A DNA stretch of 39,844 nt from Thermogemmatispora sp. (GCF_019683755.1 NZ_JADGHT010000006.1:1-39844), one strand, 5' to 3'. Positions 20,779 through 29,180 are shown, numbered from the stretch's first letter. Translations and numbers: made by a program. The notes: generated by a model from the sequence alone, not told the origin.

Positions 20779-22299
20779 CTACTCGTTATGAGGAAAGCCG
20801 GGTGAGAGCGTCCACAGGCCGCTTTCGCCAGTAAAATGGCCATTCTCATCGTGCACCTCGAAGCTACCGGCCATCTGACTGCCCACCTTGATCACGCCCT
20901 CAAAGACCAGAGCAGCCTTTCCTCCATAGATAGGGACCGTAAAATGAATCGATCCTCGGAGGTCCAGCGTCCCCGTGCAAGGGCCACTTTGGCCCAGTCC
21001 ACTAAAGAAGCCCGAGAAGCGTTCCTGATGCTGCTGAACGCGCGTCAGCGCCAGAGGGGTGCGTGTATTTGTCAGCAGATCCTGAACAGTGCCGACATAG
21101 TCGGCAAAAAGGGCCGGATAGGGATAGGCTGCACCTGCCAGCGGCACCTGCCCAGGAACGCTAGCTGTGGCATGAGCTGGCGAGACAGAGGTAACAGAAG
21201 AAGAGCGGCTGAGCAGCGAGCGTAGCGGGCTGCTCAGTCCCAGCGTTAAGGCACCTGCCACCAATGCCAGGAGCAGAGCCAGCACCAGACTGATGAGCAC
21301 CAGGCGGCGCTGTCGGCGTGGCTGACGGCTTGTCAGGGCCTTACGTTCCGAGAACAACTCGGTTGAGGCGGCCATGACTTCCAGCGCTGGTGTGGCTTCC
21401 TGGCGGCCAGCGGTCCTCTCTGCTGGCTCGGCCTGGGCATGGCTCACGAGAGAGCGCCAGAACTCGCGCACCCCAGCAAAGCGCTCTTGACTATTGATAG
21501 CCATTGCCCGCTGCAGATCCTCACTGACGGCCTCCGGCAGCTCGGGCACCAGCTCATGGGCGGGCCTGAGTGGATCACGCTCAGCCCCGTTCTGAAGCAG
21601 TAGCACGCGTTCAAAGGCGTCGCAGGGCAGGTGACCTGTCAGTAGCGTGTAGAGCGTGGCCCCCAGGCCATAGACATCGGTGCGTACATCGCTACGACCG
21701 TGCCCTCCGTACTGCTCAGGCGCCGCGAAGCCTGGCGTTCCCTGACGGAGCGTTGTCGTCATACCATCGGGGATATAGAGCTTGGCCAGGCCAAAATCAA
21801 CCAGTACGGCACCACGCCCAGCCGCAGGCACAATGATGTTCGAAGGCTTGACATCGCGATGGATAACTGGCGGCTGCTGGCTGTGCAAATAATCAAGCGC
21901 GTCGACCACCGGCTCTAGCGTCGTCAACAAGTGCACCAGAGGAATACGCCAGCCAGGGGTGAGGCGCCGCAGCTCCTCTAGATTGGCACCGCGGATATAA
22001 TCCATCACGAGATAACTACGCTGGGTGCGCACATCTTCAAAGAAGCGGTAGACACGCGGTAAGGCCGGGTGCTGCAGGCGCATGAGCAGGTTCGCCTCCA
22101 GTGCCAGGCTGCGCCGCTCGCGCTCAGTGGTCGTGATAACCTCCTTGAGGGCAAAGAGCCTGCCGGAGCCTCGCAGTTCCGTCACCAGGTAGACTGATCC
22201 GAATCCCCCTGTCCCCAAGCAGGCTTCGACACGATAGCGGGTCTGAGCGGGATCTTTAATAATCGACCCCGTCCTCAGCCTGGCCTGTGTTCTCTGCAT
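20779..22299 (-). CDS. Receptor-type Ser/Thr protein kinase (Hanks type)
   Basis: A 506-residue bacterial eukaryotic-like kinase. Glycine loop 'GTGGFGSV' (29-36), Lys52 ('ALKEV'), catalytic 'HRDVKPSN' with Asp149, 'DFG' with Asp168, and 'APEQYGG' are all intact, so it should phosphorylate Ser/Thr on partner proteins. One span lies at about 333-354, followed by a ~150-residue outside domain ending in a beta-rich part ('GTLDLRGSIHFTVPIYGGKAALVFEGVIKVGSQMAGSFEVHD'). This is not PASTA and not one I recognise. The ATG at 22299 is preceded by GGAG six bases upstream and a consensus promoter (22345-22373). A longer frame starting at 22407 lies upstream of that promoter and is rejected. It is divergent from a surface protein/sortase pair. 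Confidence 0.93.
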   Translation of the reverse strand: MQRTQARLRTGSIIKDPAQTRYRVEACLGTGGFGSVYLVTELRGSGRLFALKEVITTTERERRSLALEANLLMRLQHPALPRVYRFFEDVRTQRSYLVMDYIRGANLEELRRLTPGWRIPLVHLLTTLEPVVDALDYLHSQQPPVIHRDVKPSNIIVPAAGRGAVLVDFGLAKLYIPDGMTTTLRQGTPGFAAPEQYGGHGRSDVRTDVYGLGATLYTLLTGHLPCDAFERVLLLQNGAERDPLRPAHELVPELPEAVSEDLQRAMAINSQERFAGVREFWRSLVSHAQAEPAERTAGRQEATPALEVMAASTELFSERKALTSRQPRRQRRLVLISLVLALLLALVAGALTLGLSSPLRSLLSRSSSVTSVSPAHATASVPGQVPLAGAAYPYPALFADYVGTVQDLLTNTRTPLALTRVQQHQERFSGFFSGLGQSGPCTGTLDLRGSIHFTVPIYGGKAALVFEGVIKVGSQMAGSFEVHDENGHFTGESGLWTLSPGFPHNE

Positions 22300-22722
22300 C
22301 GCAGACTCCAGCTTATCGACACGCTTGTAGACGATACTTGCTTCATTATACGGGCTGATCGATAGATCAACAAGAGTTATGCAAGTGACCAGCTCATCAG
22401 CGTTCATATACCGATGTCAGCACGGTGAGATGAGTGGTGCGACAGCTTGATTGATAAGCTGATCATTGTCGCGATGACAGGCTCTCCTCTTTTGCTCCGT
22501 CAGCTTGCTCATTTCCACAAGAGGGGGTTAGTCTCTTCTCCTGCTCGCTGCGTGGGAGCCTAGCCGTCCGGTACCACGCTCTGGACAGGAGAGATACCAG
22601 CCAGACTGACTGCTGTCACTACTTTGTCTTACCTTTAACTATCTTTGTTCGTTCTAACAGCGGAAAGCGTCTCCAGTCTTTCCAAAGAAAAGCTGGGAGA
22701 GGTTGATCTAGGAGGAGTGTCC
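22300..22722. other. Divergent intergenic region kinase / surface protein
   Basis: It contains the kinase promoter. CAGCTT / AAGCTG (22443-22448, 22456-22461) is a short inverted repeat. I could not find a good promoter for the plus-strand surface protein; TTGTCT (22624-22629) has no fitting -10. Confidence 0.45.
22345..22373 (-). promoter_or_regulatory. Promoter of the kinase gene
   Basis: On the minus strand TTGTTG (22373-22368), 17-bp spacer, consensus TATAAT (22350-22345). Predicted start ~22338, a 39-nt leader to ATG 22299. Confidence 0.7.
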
Positions 22723-23580
22723 ATGAGAAATAGCGCGCATCGCTACCTCCAGCCGGGCAGTTTTCTGCCGCTCATGTTTATGGTGTTCTGGCTTATTTCA
22801 CTGGGGTGGATGCCAGGCCCCGGCGCCAACGCGAAGGCCGAGGCTGCTCCCTCAGCTTTCGTGCGGATTATGCACGCTTCACCCGATATCGGGGTGGCTG
22901 ACATTTTCCTCGACGGGCAACGTGCTCTGAGCAATTTCCAGTTTGGCACGGTAACCGACTACCTGGCTATTCCACCGGGGCCACATAAGGTACAGGTGGC
23001 CGTAATCGGTAAGGGAGCCAATGCCGCGGTGATTACGCAGACACTCTCGGTAGAGCCAGGCTTTGCCTATACGGTGGCAGCCATCGGCCTCCAGGCCACC
23101 GGCTTGTCGCTAGTGGTTTTTAAGGAGGATAATAGTCTGGTGACTGGCAAGGCGAAGCTACGCTTCTATCATCTTTCTCCCGCAAGTGGACCGGCAACCT
23201 TGTTAGTCAACGGGGCTCCTCTGATTAGAGATCTGGGCTATCTGCAGGCCAGTAATTATACACTGCTGACCCCAGGTCGCTATACTTTTGATGTGGATTT
23301 GACTCAGAAGGACATCTCTCAGCAGGTGACACTAGAGGTTCCAGCGAATCAGATTACAAGTATTTTCAGCATTGGCCTCCCAGCCGGACTACCGAAACTG
23401 GAGCTGGTGACGCGCCAGGTAGCGGGTACTCCCGGTTTACCGGACACGGGAAGCGATCCGTACGCCTCTCTTTCTAATGCTAATGAAGGGGGCGTACCGC
23501 TGGCCCTGCCCCTCTCCCTGACACTCCTGTTGCTGGTAGTCGGCGCTTCATCGGCCTTTGTCTTGCGCAGTCGCCGCTGA
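22723..23580 (+). CDS. DUF4397 surface protein with LPDTG sorting signal
   Basis: A 285-residue exported protein. The signal-peptide-like N-terminus (~1-40) has a hydrophobic core 'FLPLMFMVFWLISLGW'. Then two DUF4397-type units follow ('VRIMHASPDIGVADIFLDGQRALSNFQFGTVTDYLAIPPGPHKVQV', then 'KLRFYHLSPASGPATLLVNGAPLIRDLGYLQASNYTLLTPGRYTFDV'). A C-terminal sorting signal consists of LPDTG (239-243), a 16-residue linker, a hydrophobic span (~261-281) and RSRR. LPxTG proteins are cut between T and G and linked to the wall or to a lipid precursor by sortase. A sortase gene starts 57 bases later. ATG at 22723 follows AGGAGGAG; longer in-frame starts lack it. The linker between LPDTG and the span is longer than in firmicute LPxTG proteins. 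Confidence 0.88.
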   Translation: MRNSAHRYLQPGSFLPLMFMVFWLISLGWMPGPGANAKAEAAPSAFVRIMHASPDIGVADIFLDGQRALSNFQFGTVTDYLAIPPGPHKVQVAVIGKGANAAVITQTLSVEPGFAYTVAAIGLQATGLSLVVFKEDNSLVTGKAKLRFYHLSPASGPATLLVNGAPLIRDLGYLQASNYTLLTPGRYTFDVDLTQKDISQQVTLEVPANQITSIFSIGLPAGLPKLELVTRQVAGTPGLPDTGSDPYASLSNANEGGVPLALPLSLTLLLLVVGASSAFVLRSRR

Positions 23581-23596
23581 GCACCGTTCTCAGCGG
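23574..23596 (+). terminator. Hairpin across the surface protein stop codon
   Basis: A perfect 8-bp stem CCGCTGAG / CTCAGCGG (23574-23581, 23589-23596) with a 7-nt loop contains the stop codon and is followed by TGGGTTTGC. It may attenuate transcription into the sortase gene, giving more substrate than enzyme. Confidence 0.42.
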
Positions 23597-23637
23597 TGGG
23601 TTTGCGAGTAGCCGCAAAGCCAGGCAGAAGGTTCAGG

Positions 23638-24306
23638 ATGCCAGCGCGAGCAGGAGAGCACTTTCAGCGAGGGCAGGCACGAAGTAGCTGGAAGGTGCTG
23701 GGCTGGGTCGTCGTCGTGCTAGTGTGGTCGCTGTTAATCGCTGGCTGTCACCAGCCCAAGACGGCGGCCACTCAGGTGCGCGATGGCAAACCATCGCCGA
23801 GCAGAGAGGCCTGGCTACCTGATCTCTCTCCCCAGAGAGGGAGTAGACAGGCGCCCGGACAGCCCCTGCATCTGCGCATTCCAGCCATTGGCGTCGATGC
23901 CGCCATCGAGCCGGTAGGGGTGACGACCAGCGGCGAGCTAGCGGTACCGGCACGTCAGCCCTGGGACGCTGTGGGCTGGTATCAGCTCGGCCCGCGCCCC
24001 GGTGAGCGCGGTAGCGCCGTTATCGATGGTCACCTCGACCGTCCAGGAGGGGCCCCGGCTGTTTTCTGGCGCTTGCGCGAGCTGCAGCCAGGCTCGCTTG
24101 TCCAGGTCCTCGATACGCAGGGGCAATGGTGGTCTTTCCGGGTGCGTGCCCTGGCCTTCTACCCGCCAGCGCAGGCCCCGCTGCAGCAGATCTTTGCGGA
24201 TACGAGTGGCCACTACCTTAATTTGATCACCTGCGCCGGCGACTGGATCGCCAGTCAGCATCAGACACGTCTGCGCCTCGTTGTCTATACAACGCTGATC
24301 AGCTAG
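23638..24306 (+). CDS. Sortase (class D/E/F-like), with lipobox-like N-terminus
   Basis: A 222-residue transpeptidase. The core has 'IPAIGVDAAIEPVGVTTSGELAVP' (about 80-105), catalytic His132 in 'AVIDGHLD', catalytic Cys199 in 'LITCAGDW' and Arg211 in 'QTRLRLVVY', the full sortase triad. The N-terminus is a hydrophobic segment (~20-36) ending 'LLIAGC', with Cys37, which fits a lipoprotein lipobox (I-A-G-C); it may therefore be lipid-anchored rather than membrane-spanning. ATG at 23638 follows AGAAGG six bases upstream. The gene lies 57 bases after the LPDTG protein gene, its probable substrate. It has no further sortase-associated genes nearby. The class cannot be fixed by eye. Confidence 0.9.
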   Translation: MPARAGEHFQRGQARSSWKVLGWVVVVLVWSLLIAGCHQPKTAATQVRDGKPSPSREAWLPDLSPQRGSRQAPGQPLHLRIPAIGVDAAIEPVGVTTSGELAVPARQPWDAVGWYQLGPRPGERGSAVIDGHLDRPGGAPAVFWRLRELQPGSLVQVLDTQGQWWSFRVRALAFYPPAQAPLQQIFADTSGHYLNLITCAGDWIASQHQTRLRLVVYTTLIS

Positions 24307-24419
24307 AGCAGTCACAGGCTCCTCGAAAGCTATAGCTCTCCTGCTCCCGTTTGTTTGCTGTCAGTTCTTTGTTAGCTAAGACAACAAGGCTGCGACCGCG
24401 GCGCTCGCTGACGACTCGC

Positions 24420-25469
24420 TCAGACCAGAGGATTATAATGAGCCGCGGCGTAGTGGCCGGTGACAAAGTAGGAGAGCTGGCGTTCAATGTCGGAGAGCAA
24501 GCCACTGGCACCAATGCGGAAGAGACGACTATTGAGCCACTCATCTCCTAGCTCTTCTTTCATGAGGATGAGCCAGTCGAGGGCCGCTTTGGCACTGCGA
24601 ATGCCGCCAGCAGGCTTCAAGCCGACGCGATAGCCAGTGCGCTCGTAGTAGTCGCGAATGGCGCGCGCCATGACCAGGCCGACCGGTAGGGTCGCATTCA
24701 CCGCCTCCTTACCAGTAGAGGTTTTGATGAAGTCAGCGCCGGCCATCATACAGACCAGGCTGGCCATGCCAACATTGCGCAGGGTAGCCAGCTCATGAGT
24801 CGCCAGGATGGTTTTCATGTGCGCCTCGCCGCAGGCGGTGCGAAAGGCCCGCACTTCATCGTAGAGAGCCTGCCAGTTCCCAGTGAGAACATGAGCACGC
24901 GAGATGACGACGTCAATTTCACGGGCTCCAGCCTGTACAGAGGCTGAGATTTCAGCTAGTTTCTGCTCTAGGGCAATTTGACCGGCGGGAAAGCCCGCGG
25001 AGACCGCCGCTACTGGGATCGCTGTGCCGCGCAGGGCAGCCACGGCTACCGGTACCAGGTTGTGGTAGACACAGACTGCCGCTACCTGGATGCGCTCTTC
25101 GGGAACGCCTAGCGCCTCCAGCAGCTCACTGCGCACAGGCCGGCGCGCCTTGGCACAGAGCCGGCGTACGCTGCCGGGTGTGTCGTCGCCAGCTAAGGTG
25201 GTCAGATCCAGACAGGTGATGGCGCGTAATAGCCAGGCAGCCTGCCACTCACGTTTGACAGTGCGGCGCGTCGGCAGGGTGGCAGCTCGCCGCTCAACGG
25301 CACTGCGGTTGATACGTACTTCGCGCAGCCAGCCCAGGTCGAGCGGTATGCCCGGATTGCGCTCATTGCGTGCTTGCTCTCGCTCCTCCTGAGCGATCCT
25401 CGGCTGCTGCTTCGACTCTAAACTCACGCTCTGTTTCTGCGCCTCTGGCTCTCTTTTGATCGTAGTCAC
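24420..25469 (-). CDS. deoC: Deoxyribose-phosphate aldolase, animal-type
   Basis: A 349-residue class I aldolase that reversibly cleaves 2-deoxyribose-5-phosphate to acetaldehyde and glyceraldehyde-3-phosphate. The catalytic residues are visible: Asp185 in 'EIDVVI', Schiff-base Lys249 in 'FIKTSTGK', and Lys285 in 'LKPAGGIR'. It is longer than most bacterial DeoC (~220-260 aa) and has a ~40-residue polar N-terminal extension. Segments such as 'RRTVK.EWQAAWLL' and 'KEELGDEWL...LFRIGAS.LLSDIERQ' match what I remember of vertebrate DERA. GTG at 25469 follows GGGGGAAG. A promoter candidate lies at 25620-25648. No other deo genes are adjacent; the upstream gene is a hydrolase. Probably involved in nucleoside breakdown. 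Confidence 0.93.
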   Translation of the reverse strand: MTTIKREPEAQKQSVSLESKQQPRIAQEEREQARNERNPGIPLDLGWLREVRINRSAVERRAATLPTRRTVKREWQAAWLLRAITCLDLTTLAGDDTPGSVRRLCAKARRPVRSELLEALGVPEERIQVAAVCVYHNLVPVAVAALRGTAIPVAAVSAGFPAGQIALEQKLAEISASVQAGAREIDVVISRAHVLTGNWQALYDEVRAFRTACGEAHMKTILATHELATLRNVGMASLVCMMAGADFIKTSTGKEAVNATLPVGLVMARAIRDYYERTGYRVGLKPAGGIRSAKAALDWLILMKEELGDEWLNSRLFRIGASGLLSDIERQLSYFVTGHYAAAHYNPLV

Positions 25470-25619
25470 TGTTCTTCCCCCATAACAAGGTGAGCATTAG
25501 CTGCGGGCTGGCCCTTCATCTCTGCTCACCATCCGATGCCGGTTGGCGCCTGTGGTCAGACCCGGCCTTCGTCAATGGCCTGGGTGTTGGTCTCAGCTCC
25601 CCTGGCATCTTTGCCCTCT

Positions 25620-25648
25620 ATGATCTTGCACGAGCCAGGCTTTGTCAA
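25620..25648 (-). promoter_or_regulatory. Promoter candidate for deoC
   Basis: On the minus strand consensus TTGACA (25648-25643), 17-bp spacer, GATCAT (25625-25620, weak). The leader would be ~145 nt. Confidence 0.4.
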
Positions 25649-25668
25649 GGTGCTGCTCACTTGCTCGC

Positions 25669-27354
25669 TCACCGTGGAGCTTCTGATGAGGAGGGGATGA
25701 CCGGCAAAACCAGCGCCGAGGGATGGGCGCGATCGTGATAGATACGCTGCTCGGCCACGAGCATCTCGCTGGTGAGACCCAAGGGCGCCCCCGTATTGAG
25801 ATTGCGGTCATATTTAGGGAAGGCGCTAGAACTAAGCTGCAGGCAAATCCGATGGCCCGCTTTGAAGAGTTGAGCGGTGTTCCAGCAGTCGATCTCGTAG
25901 CGGTAGATGCGGCCTGGCTCAATGAGCGAAGGCTGCTCCATGCCGTCACGGAAGCGAGCGCGTACCATGCCATCGCAGAGGCGCTGACGGTAGCCATTGG
26001 GCCAGACGTCGAGGAGCATGGCCATAAAGTCCGTATCCGGAGCCGATGAGGAGGCATACAGCTCGAGGCGTACAGGGCCGGTGACCTCCAGGTCCTCCTG
26101 TAGCGGCTCTGTGACATAGACGAGGACGTCATCGCGGCGCTGGATAGCGGCGTAGTCATCGGGTCCGCCGATCTGCGTCGAGGTCGGTTCCGTGATAAAA
26201 GGGACAGGCCGCGCCGGATCGTAGCGGTAGCTGTCATACGGTTCCTCGCCCGTCGGCGGCTCGATGGAGAGGTGCCCATCGCCAAAGCGACTGTTGGCGG
26301 CGCCGCCGCTGTGCAGGTAGAAGCGTGTCCAGCGCGTGCGCGCTAGCGGCCATTCCTGCTCATCGCGCCAGCAATTGGCTCCCATGATGAAGAGACGTAC
26401 AGGAGCGGGTGAAGGCTCCTGGTTTTCCCCCTTGAGGAAGCGATCGAACCAGCGCCGCTCTTCGGTCTCAAGATCGATCAGGGCCTGGGGACCGAAGTCG
26501 ATCTCTCCCAGCGTGCGGCTCGTGTTCACCTGATGGCCCCAGGGACCCATAATCAGGCGCTGATTGGCGCGGGCCTCGGGCGTGGCGGCCCTTCTTGTCA
26601 TACCGCGATAGTTAAGGGGTGTACCGATCTGCTCATCGTCGTACCAACCAGAAATATGGAGAACTGGCACGGCCAGCTCTTCGAAGCGGCGCTGATAGCA
26701 GAGGGGAAGCCAATAGTCATCAAGCGCGGCATGAGCGATCTGGGCGCGCCAGTGGGGATTGAAGCGTCCGGCTCTCTCATCCATTGTCAGCAGAGGCAGA
26801 TGCCAGTAGACCTGCTCCCAATCGACTAGCTCCATTGGCTGATTGACGCGTCCGCTGACATAATGCTCCCAACAGAGATGCATCGGGCTGGGAAGGCCAG
26901 TCGGTATCTCCACAAAGGGGTCGGAGGGGGTCACCTGGACGGCCATCGCCTTCAGGTGAGGTGGCTGCTCTAGGGCCGCCAGCCATTGAATGCGGCCCGC
27001 ATAGGAGGCTCCTAGAGTCCCTACCTTGCCGTTGCACCACTCCTGTGCGGCGCACCATTCGATGGCATCGTAGCCATCAGGCCCCTCGCAGCGATACGGG
27101 ACAAACTCACCATCCGAGTCGCCACGCCCTCGCACATCCATCGCCACGAAAGCATAGCCATGCTTTACAAAGGCCCAGGCGCGTTGAGCAACCTTGACCT
27201 GGGCCTTTAAATAGGGTGTGCGCAAGAGAAGAGTTGGCCACGGCCCCTGTCCCTGAGCCGGCAGATAGACATCGGCGGATAGCCTGACCCCATCGCGCAT
27301 CGGCACGCGACAATTGAAGAGTATACGCATATGATCTGGCACCAAGGAAGACAT
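25669..27354 (-). CDS. CocE/NonD-family serine hydrolase (X-Pro dipeptidyl-peptidase S15)
   Basis: A 561-residue alpha/beta-hydrolase with a C-terminal jelly-roll (PepX_C). Nucleophile Ser117 in 'GASYAG', the oxyanion-side block 'DVRGRGDSDGEF' (73-84), the 'GWYDDEQIGTPLNY' segment that carries the Asp, and 'GPWGHQVN' for the His match the CocE fold; the C-terminal domain starts near 'LFIMGANCWRDEQEWPLARTRW'. Relatives cleave acyl groups of esters such as cocaine or act as glutaryl-7-ACA acylases; here the substrate is unknown. ATG at 27354 follows AAAGGA; an in-frame TTG at 27516 would add a signal-like segment but has no ribosome site, so cytoplasmic is preferred. The DUF169 gene lies upstream on the same strand. 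Confidence 0.9.
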   Translation of the reverse strand: MSSLVPDHMRILFNCRVPMRDGVRLSADVYLPAQGQGPWPTLLLRTPYLKAQVKVAQRAWAFVKHGYAFVAMDVRGRGDSDGEFVPYRCEGPDGYDAIEWCAAQEWCNGKVGTLGASYAGRIQWLAALEQPPHLKAMAVQVTPSDPFVEIPTGLPSPMHLCWEHYVSGRVNQPMELVDWEQVYWHLPLLTMDERAGRFNPHWRAQIAHAALDDYWLPLCYQRRFEELAVPVLHISGWYDDEQIGTPLNYRGMTRRAATPEARANQRLIMGPWGHQVNTSRTLGEIDFGPQALIDLETEERRWFDRFLKGENQEPSPAPVRLFIMGANCWRDEQEWPLARTRWTRFYLHSGGAANSRFGDGHLSIEPPTGEEPYDSYRYDPARPVPFITEPTSTQIGGPDDYAAIQRRDDVLVYVTEPLQEDLEVTGPVRLELYASSSAPDTDFMAMLLDVWPNGYRQRLCDGMVRARFRDGMEQPSLIEPGRIYRYEIDCWNTAQLFKAGHRICLQLSSSAFPKYDRNLNTGAPLGLTSEMLVAEQRIYHDRAHPSALVLPVIPSSSEAPR

Positions 27355-27518
27355 CGCAGCCTGTCCTTTCTCGCCTGCGGTGGCATGAAACTCGCTGGCG
27401 CTCTGCGCCGGACAGGTTCGTGATTGTGGTCTCCCCTGGGCAGCAGGAGCGCCAGCTAACGAGAGAAGGAAGAAAGAAAGAAAGGCCTGTGTTTGCGCCG
27501 CAAGGCGCAGCCACAAGG

Positions 27519-28226
27519 CTAGGCGGGACAGTTGGCTTTCTGCTGGGCGTGGAAGGGCGCTAGAGCCTCATTGGCGGCTACACTGCCTTCCAGATGGGTG
27601 ACCAGCTCAGGGAAGTGGCTTCCCACAAGCGCCAGCACCATCTGCGACGGCTCCATGCCTACATAGGTACGCGCTCCTACGCAGCCAAAGCTGAGCGAGG
27701 GCTGGCCCGTACGCAGCGTGCGTGGAATGATGCCGCAGGTTGGGCGACCAAAGGCAAGCTGGCCACCCTGCAGCCAGTTGACCGCGCCCTGAGCTTCAGC
27801 CACCAGCATGGCCTGCCGGGCATCCAAGAGCGCCAGCACGATATCTGGCTCGACCGGAAAGCGGTCGAGGCGTCCATAGACAATGGCGCTGTGCTCCTTC
27901 TCCACCACTGGCAGACTGCGCAGCTCCTCGGGCGAGAAGTAACCAATGTTCTCCATCGTCTGCACCAGCGAACGCGCACGTTCGTCCAGAGCGGCAGGCG
28001 AGAGAAAGCCCATCGTGATCATGCCAATGGGACACTGCTGGTGATCATCTGCGGTTGCATAAAAGACGCTCTGCTCGGCCAGACGCCAGAAGGTGCAGGC
28101 CGAAGGAACACCAACCGTCGTATGTTCGACCCCTGGGGGGACCTCGTTGACAAAGGCCAACCCCACCGGCGGCCTCACCAGTCCTAGCAAGGCCGTAAAG
28201 CGCTCTACTAACTCCCGATCAATCAC
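27519..28226 (-). CDS. DUF169 family protein
   Basis: A 235-residue protein of the uncharacterised DUF169 family. Typical parts are 'LGLVRPPVGLAFVNEVPPGVE', 'SACTFWRLAE..VFYATADDHQQCPIG' and the C-terminal 'SFGCVGARTYVGMEPSQMVLAL'. Conserved cysteines (Cys44, Cys65, Cys162 and the 'SFGCVG' Cys) suggest a metal or cofactor site, but no reaction is established. GTG at 28226 follows GGAAGG at about ten bases. It is followed on the same strand by the CocE-like hydrolase with 164 bases between, so cotranscription is possible but not shown. No membrane span or signal peptide is seen. Confidence 0.85.
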   Translation of the reverse strand: MIDRELVERFTALLGLVRPPVGLAFVNEVPPGVEHTTVGVPSACTFWRLAEQSVFYATADDHQQCPIGMITMGFLSPAALDERARSLVQTMENIGYFSPEELRSLPVVEKEHSAIVYGRLDRFPVEPDIVLALLDARQAMLVAEAQGAVNWLQGGQLAFGRPTCGIIPRTLRTGQPSLSFGCVGARTYVGMEPSQMVLALVGSHFPELVTHLEGSVAANEALAPFHAQQKANCPA

Positions 28227-28328
28227 ACAATACCATCCTTCCTAGCAGCAGAACAAGCAAGGCCAGAAGCAGAAACGCCTTTATGCAGCCGCTTAGCGTG
28301 CTACCCTTCTCGCGACCTCTCCCCTCCC

Positions 28329-29180
28329 TCAGAGCGTCCGACGAGCACGAGCCGTGAGTCCCTTCAGCCAATTACGCTGGCCAGCCGTTGGGACGAAGTC
28401 CGGGTAGCGTAGGCGCTGAGCCATATTGTACAGAAATTGGCGCTCGTTGTCTTTCAGGGCAATGCGCCCGCTCTCCAGCAGCCTCAATAGCTCCTGGACC
28501 TGATCACGCATGTGCTCCAGCTCCGCCGCTGAGGGTCGCAGCGCGTCTGCCGCTTCCAGCTCTCCCCTGCGAGCCTCAATGTTTCTCACCCCAGAGCGCG
28601 CCTCGGGCTGCTGCGAGCGTAGCCATTGCTCATAAGCGGCACGATCGTCCTGCCAGGCCCCGAGACCAGCCAGCTCATCGGCGCGCTCGTTGAGCACCTG
28701 CCCCGCATGACCACGCACCCAGCCAAAGGACAACGGCGCCGTGCGATGGTTGACCAGCCAGCGGAACAATTGCCAAAGATCGGGGTTCATGCGAGCCTTG
28801 TAATCTCCCATCGCCACTTTGACCGTGTATTGGCTGTCACTCCAGATTTTGAGGGGCCGATCTGGCGGGGCCAGGCTTAAGGCAGCCAGCAAGGCCGCAA
28901 TCTCTGCCCGGTTGTTGGTTGTTGTCGCCGAGGGAGGAATATGGCCGTGGGCCTCAATGCGCTCAGCAGGTATTTCGGTTAGCGGCTGGTCAAGCCGCTC
29001 GACTGGTACCAGGATAGCGCTCCAGCCGGCGGGCCCCCCCGGGTTTTTAATACAGGCACCATCAGTATAGGCTACAACCCCCGCCTTGCGTCTGAGGGCC
29101 GAGCGCACCGCCTCAGCCGAAAAGCCGGCCAGGGCCTCTTTGACTGAACGCCACTCTAGCGATTCTGTCTCCTGACTCAC
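28329..29180 (-). CDS. rnhA: Ribonuclease HI with C-terminal extension
   Basis: A 283-residue RNase H that cuts RNA in RNA-DNA hybrids. The DEDD acidic residues are present: Asp40 ('AYTDGAC'), Glu93 ('NNRAEI'), Asp115 ('WSDSQY') and Asp168 ('NERADELA'), with 'GHAG' (His158) near the last. The domain ends near residue 175. The remaining ~105 residues, unlike E. coli RNase HI (155 aa), form a linker and an alpha-helical tail ('LYNMAQRLRYPDFVPTAGQRNWLKGLTARARR'), probably nucleic-acid binding. GTG at 29180 is the only reasonable start and its ribosome site is weak. A ~35-residue N-terminal helix precedes the first strand. A promoter lies at 29374-29402. Confidence 0.92.
   Translation of the reverse strand: MSQETESLEWRSVKEALAGFSAEAVRSALRRKAGVVAYTDGACIKNPGGPAGWSAILVPVERLDQPLTEIPAERIEAHGHIPPSATTTNNRAEIAALLAALSLAPPDRPLKIWSDSQYTVKVAMGDYKARMNPDLWQLFRWLVNHRTAPLSFGWVRGHAGQVLNERADELAGLGAWQDDRAAYEQWLRSQQPEARSGVRNIEARRGELEAADALRPSAAELEHMRDQVQELLRLLESGRIALKDNERQFLYNMAQRLRYPDFVPTAGQRNWLKGLTARARRTL

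Noticed and set aside
22300-22407. 36-residue N-terminal extension of the Ser/Thr kinase
   Set aside because: The consensus promoter TTGTTG-17-TATAAT at 22345-22373 lies inside it, and the ATG at 22299 has a good ribosome site.
27355-27516. Signal-peptide-like N-terminal extension of the CocE-like hydrolase
   Set aside because: The start would be TTG with no ribosome site, while the ATG at 27354 has AAAGGA; the hydrophobic run comes from a pyrimidine-rich intergenic stretch.
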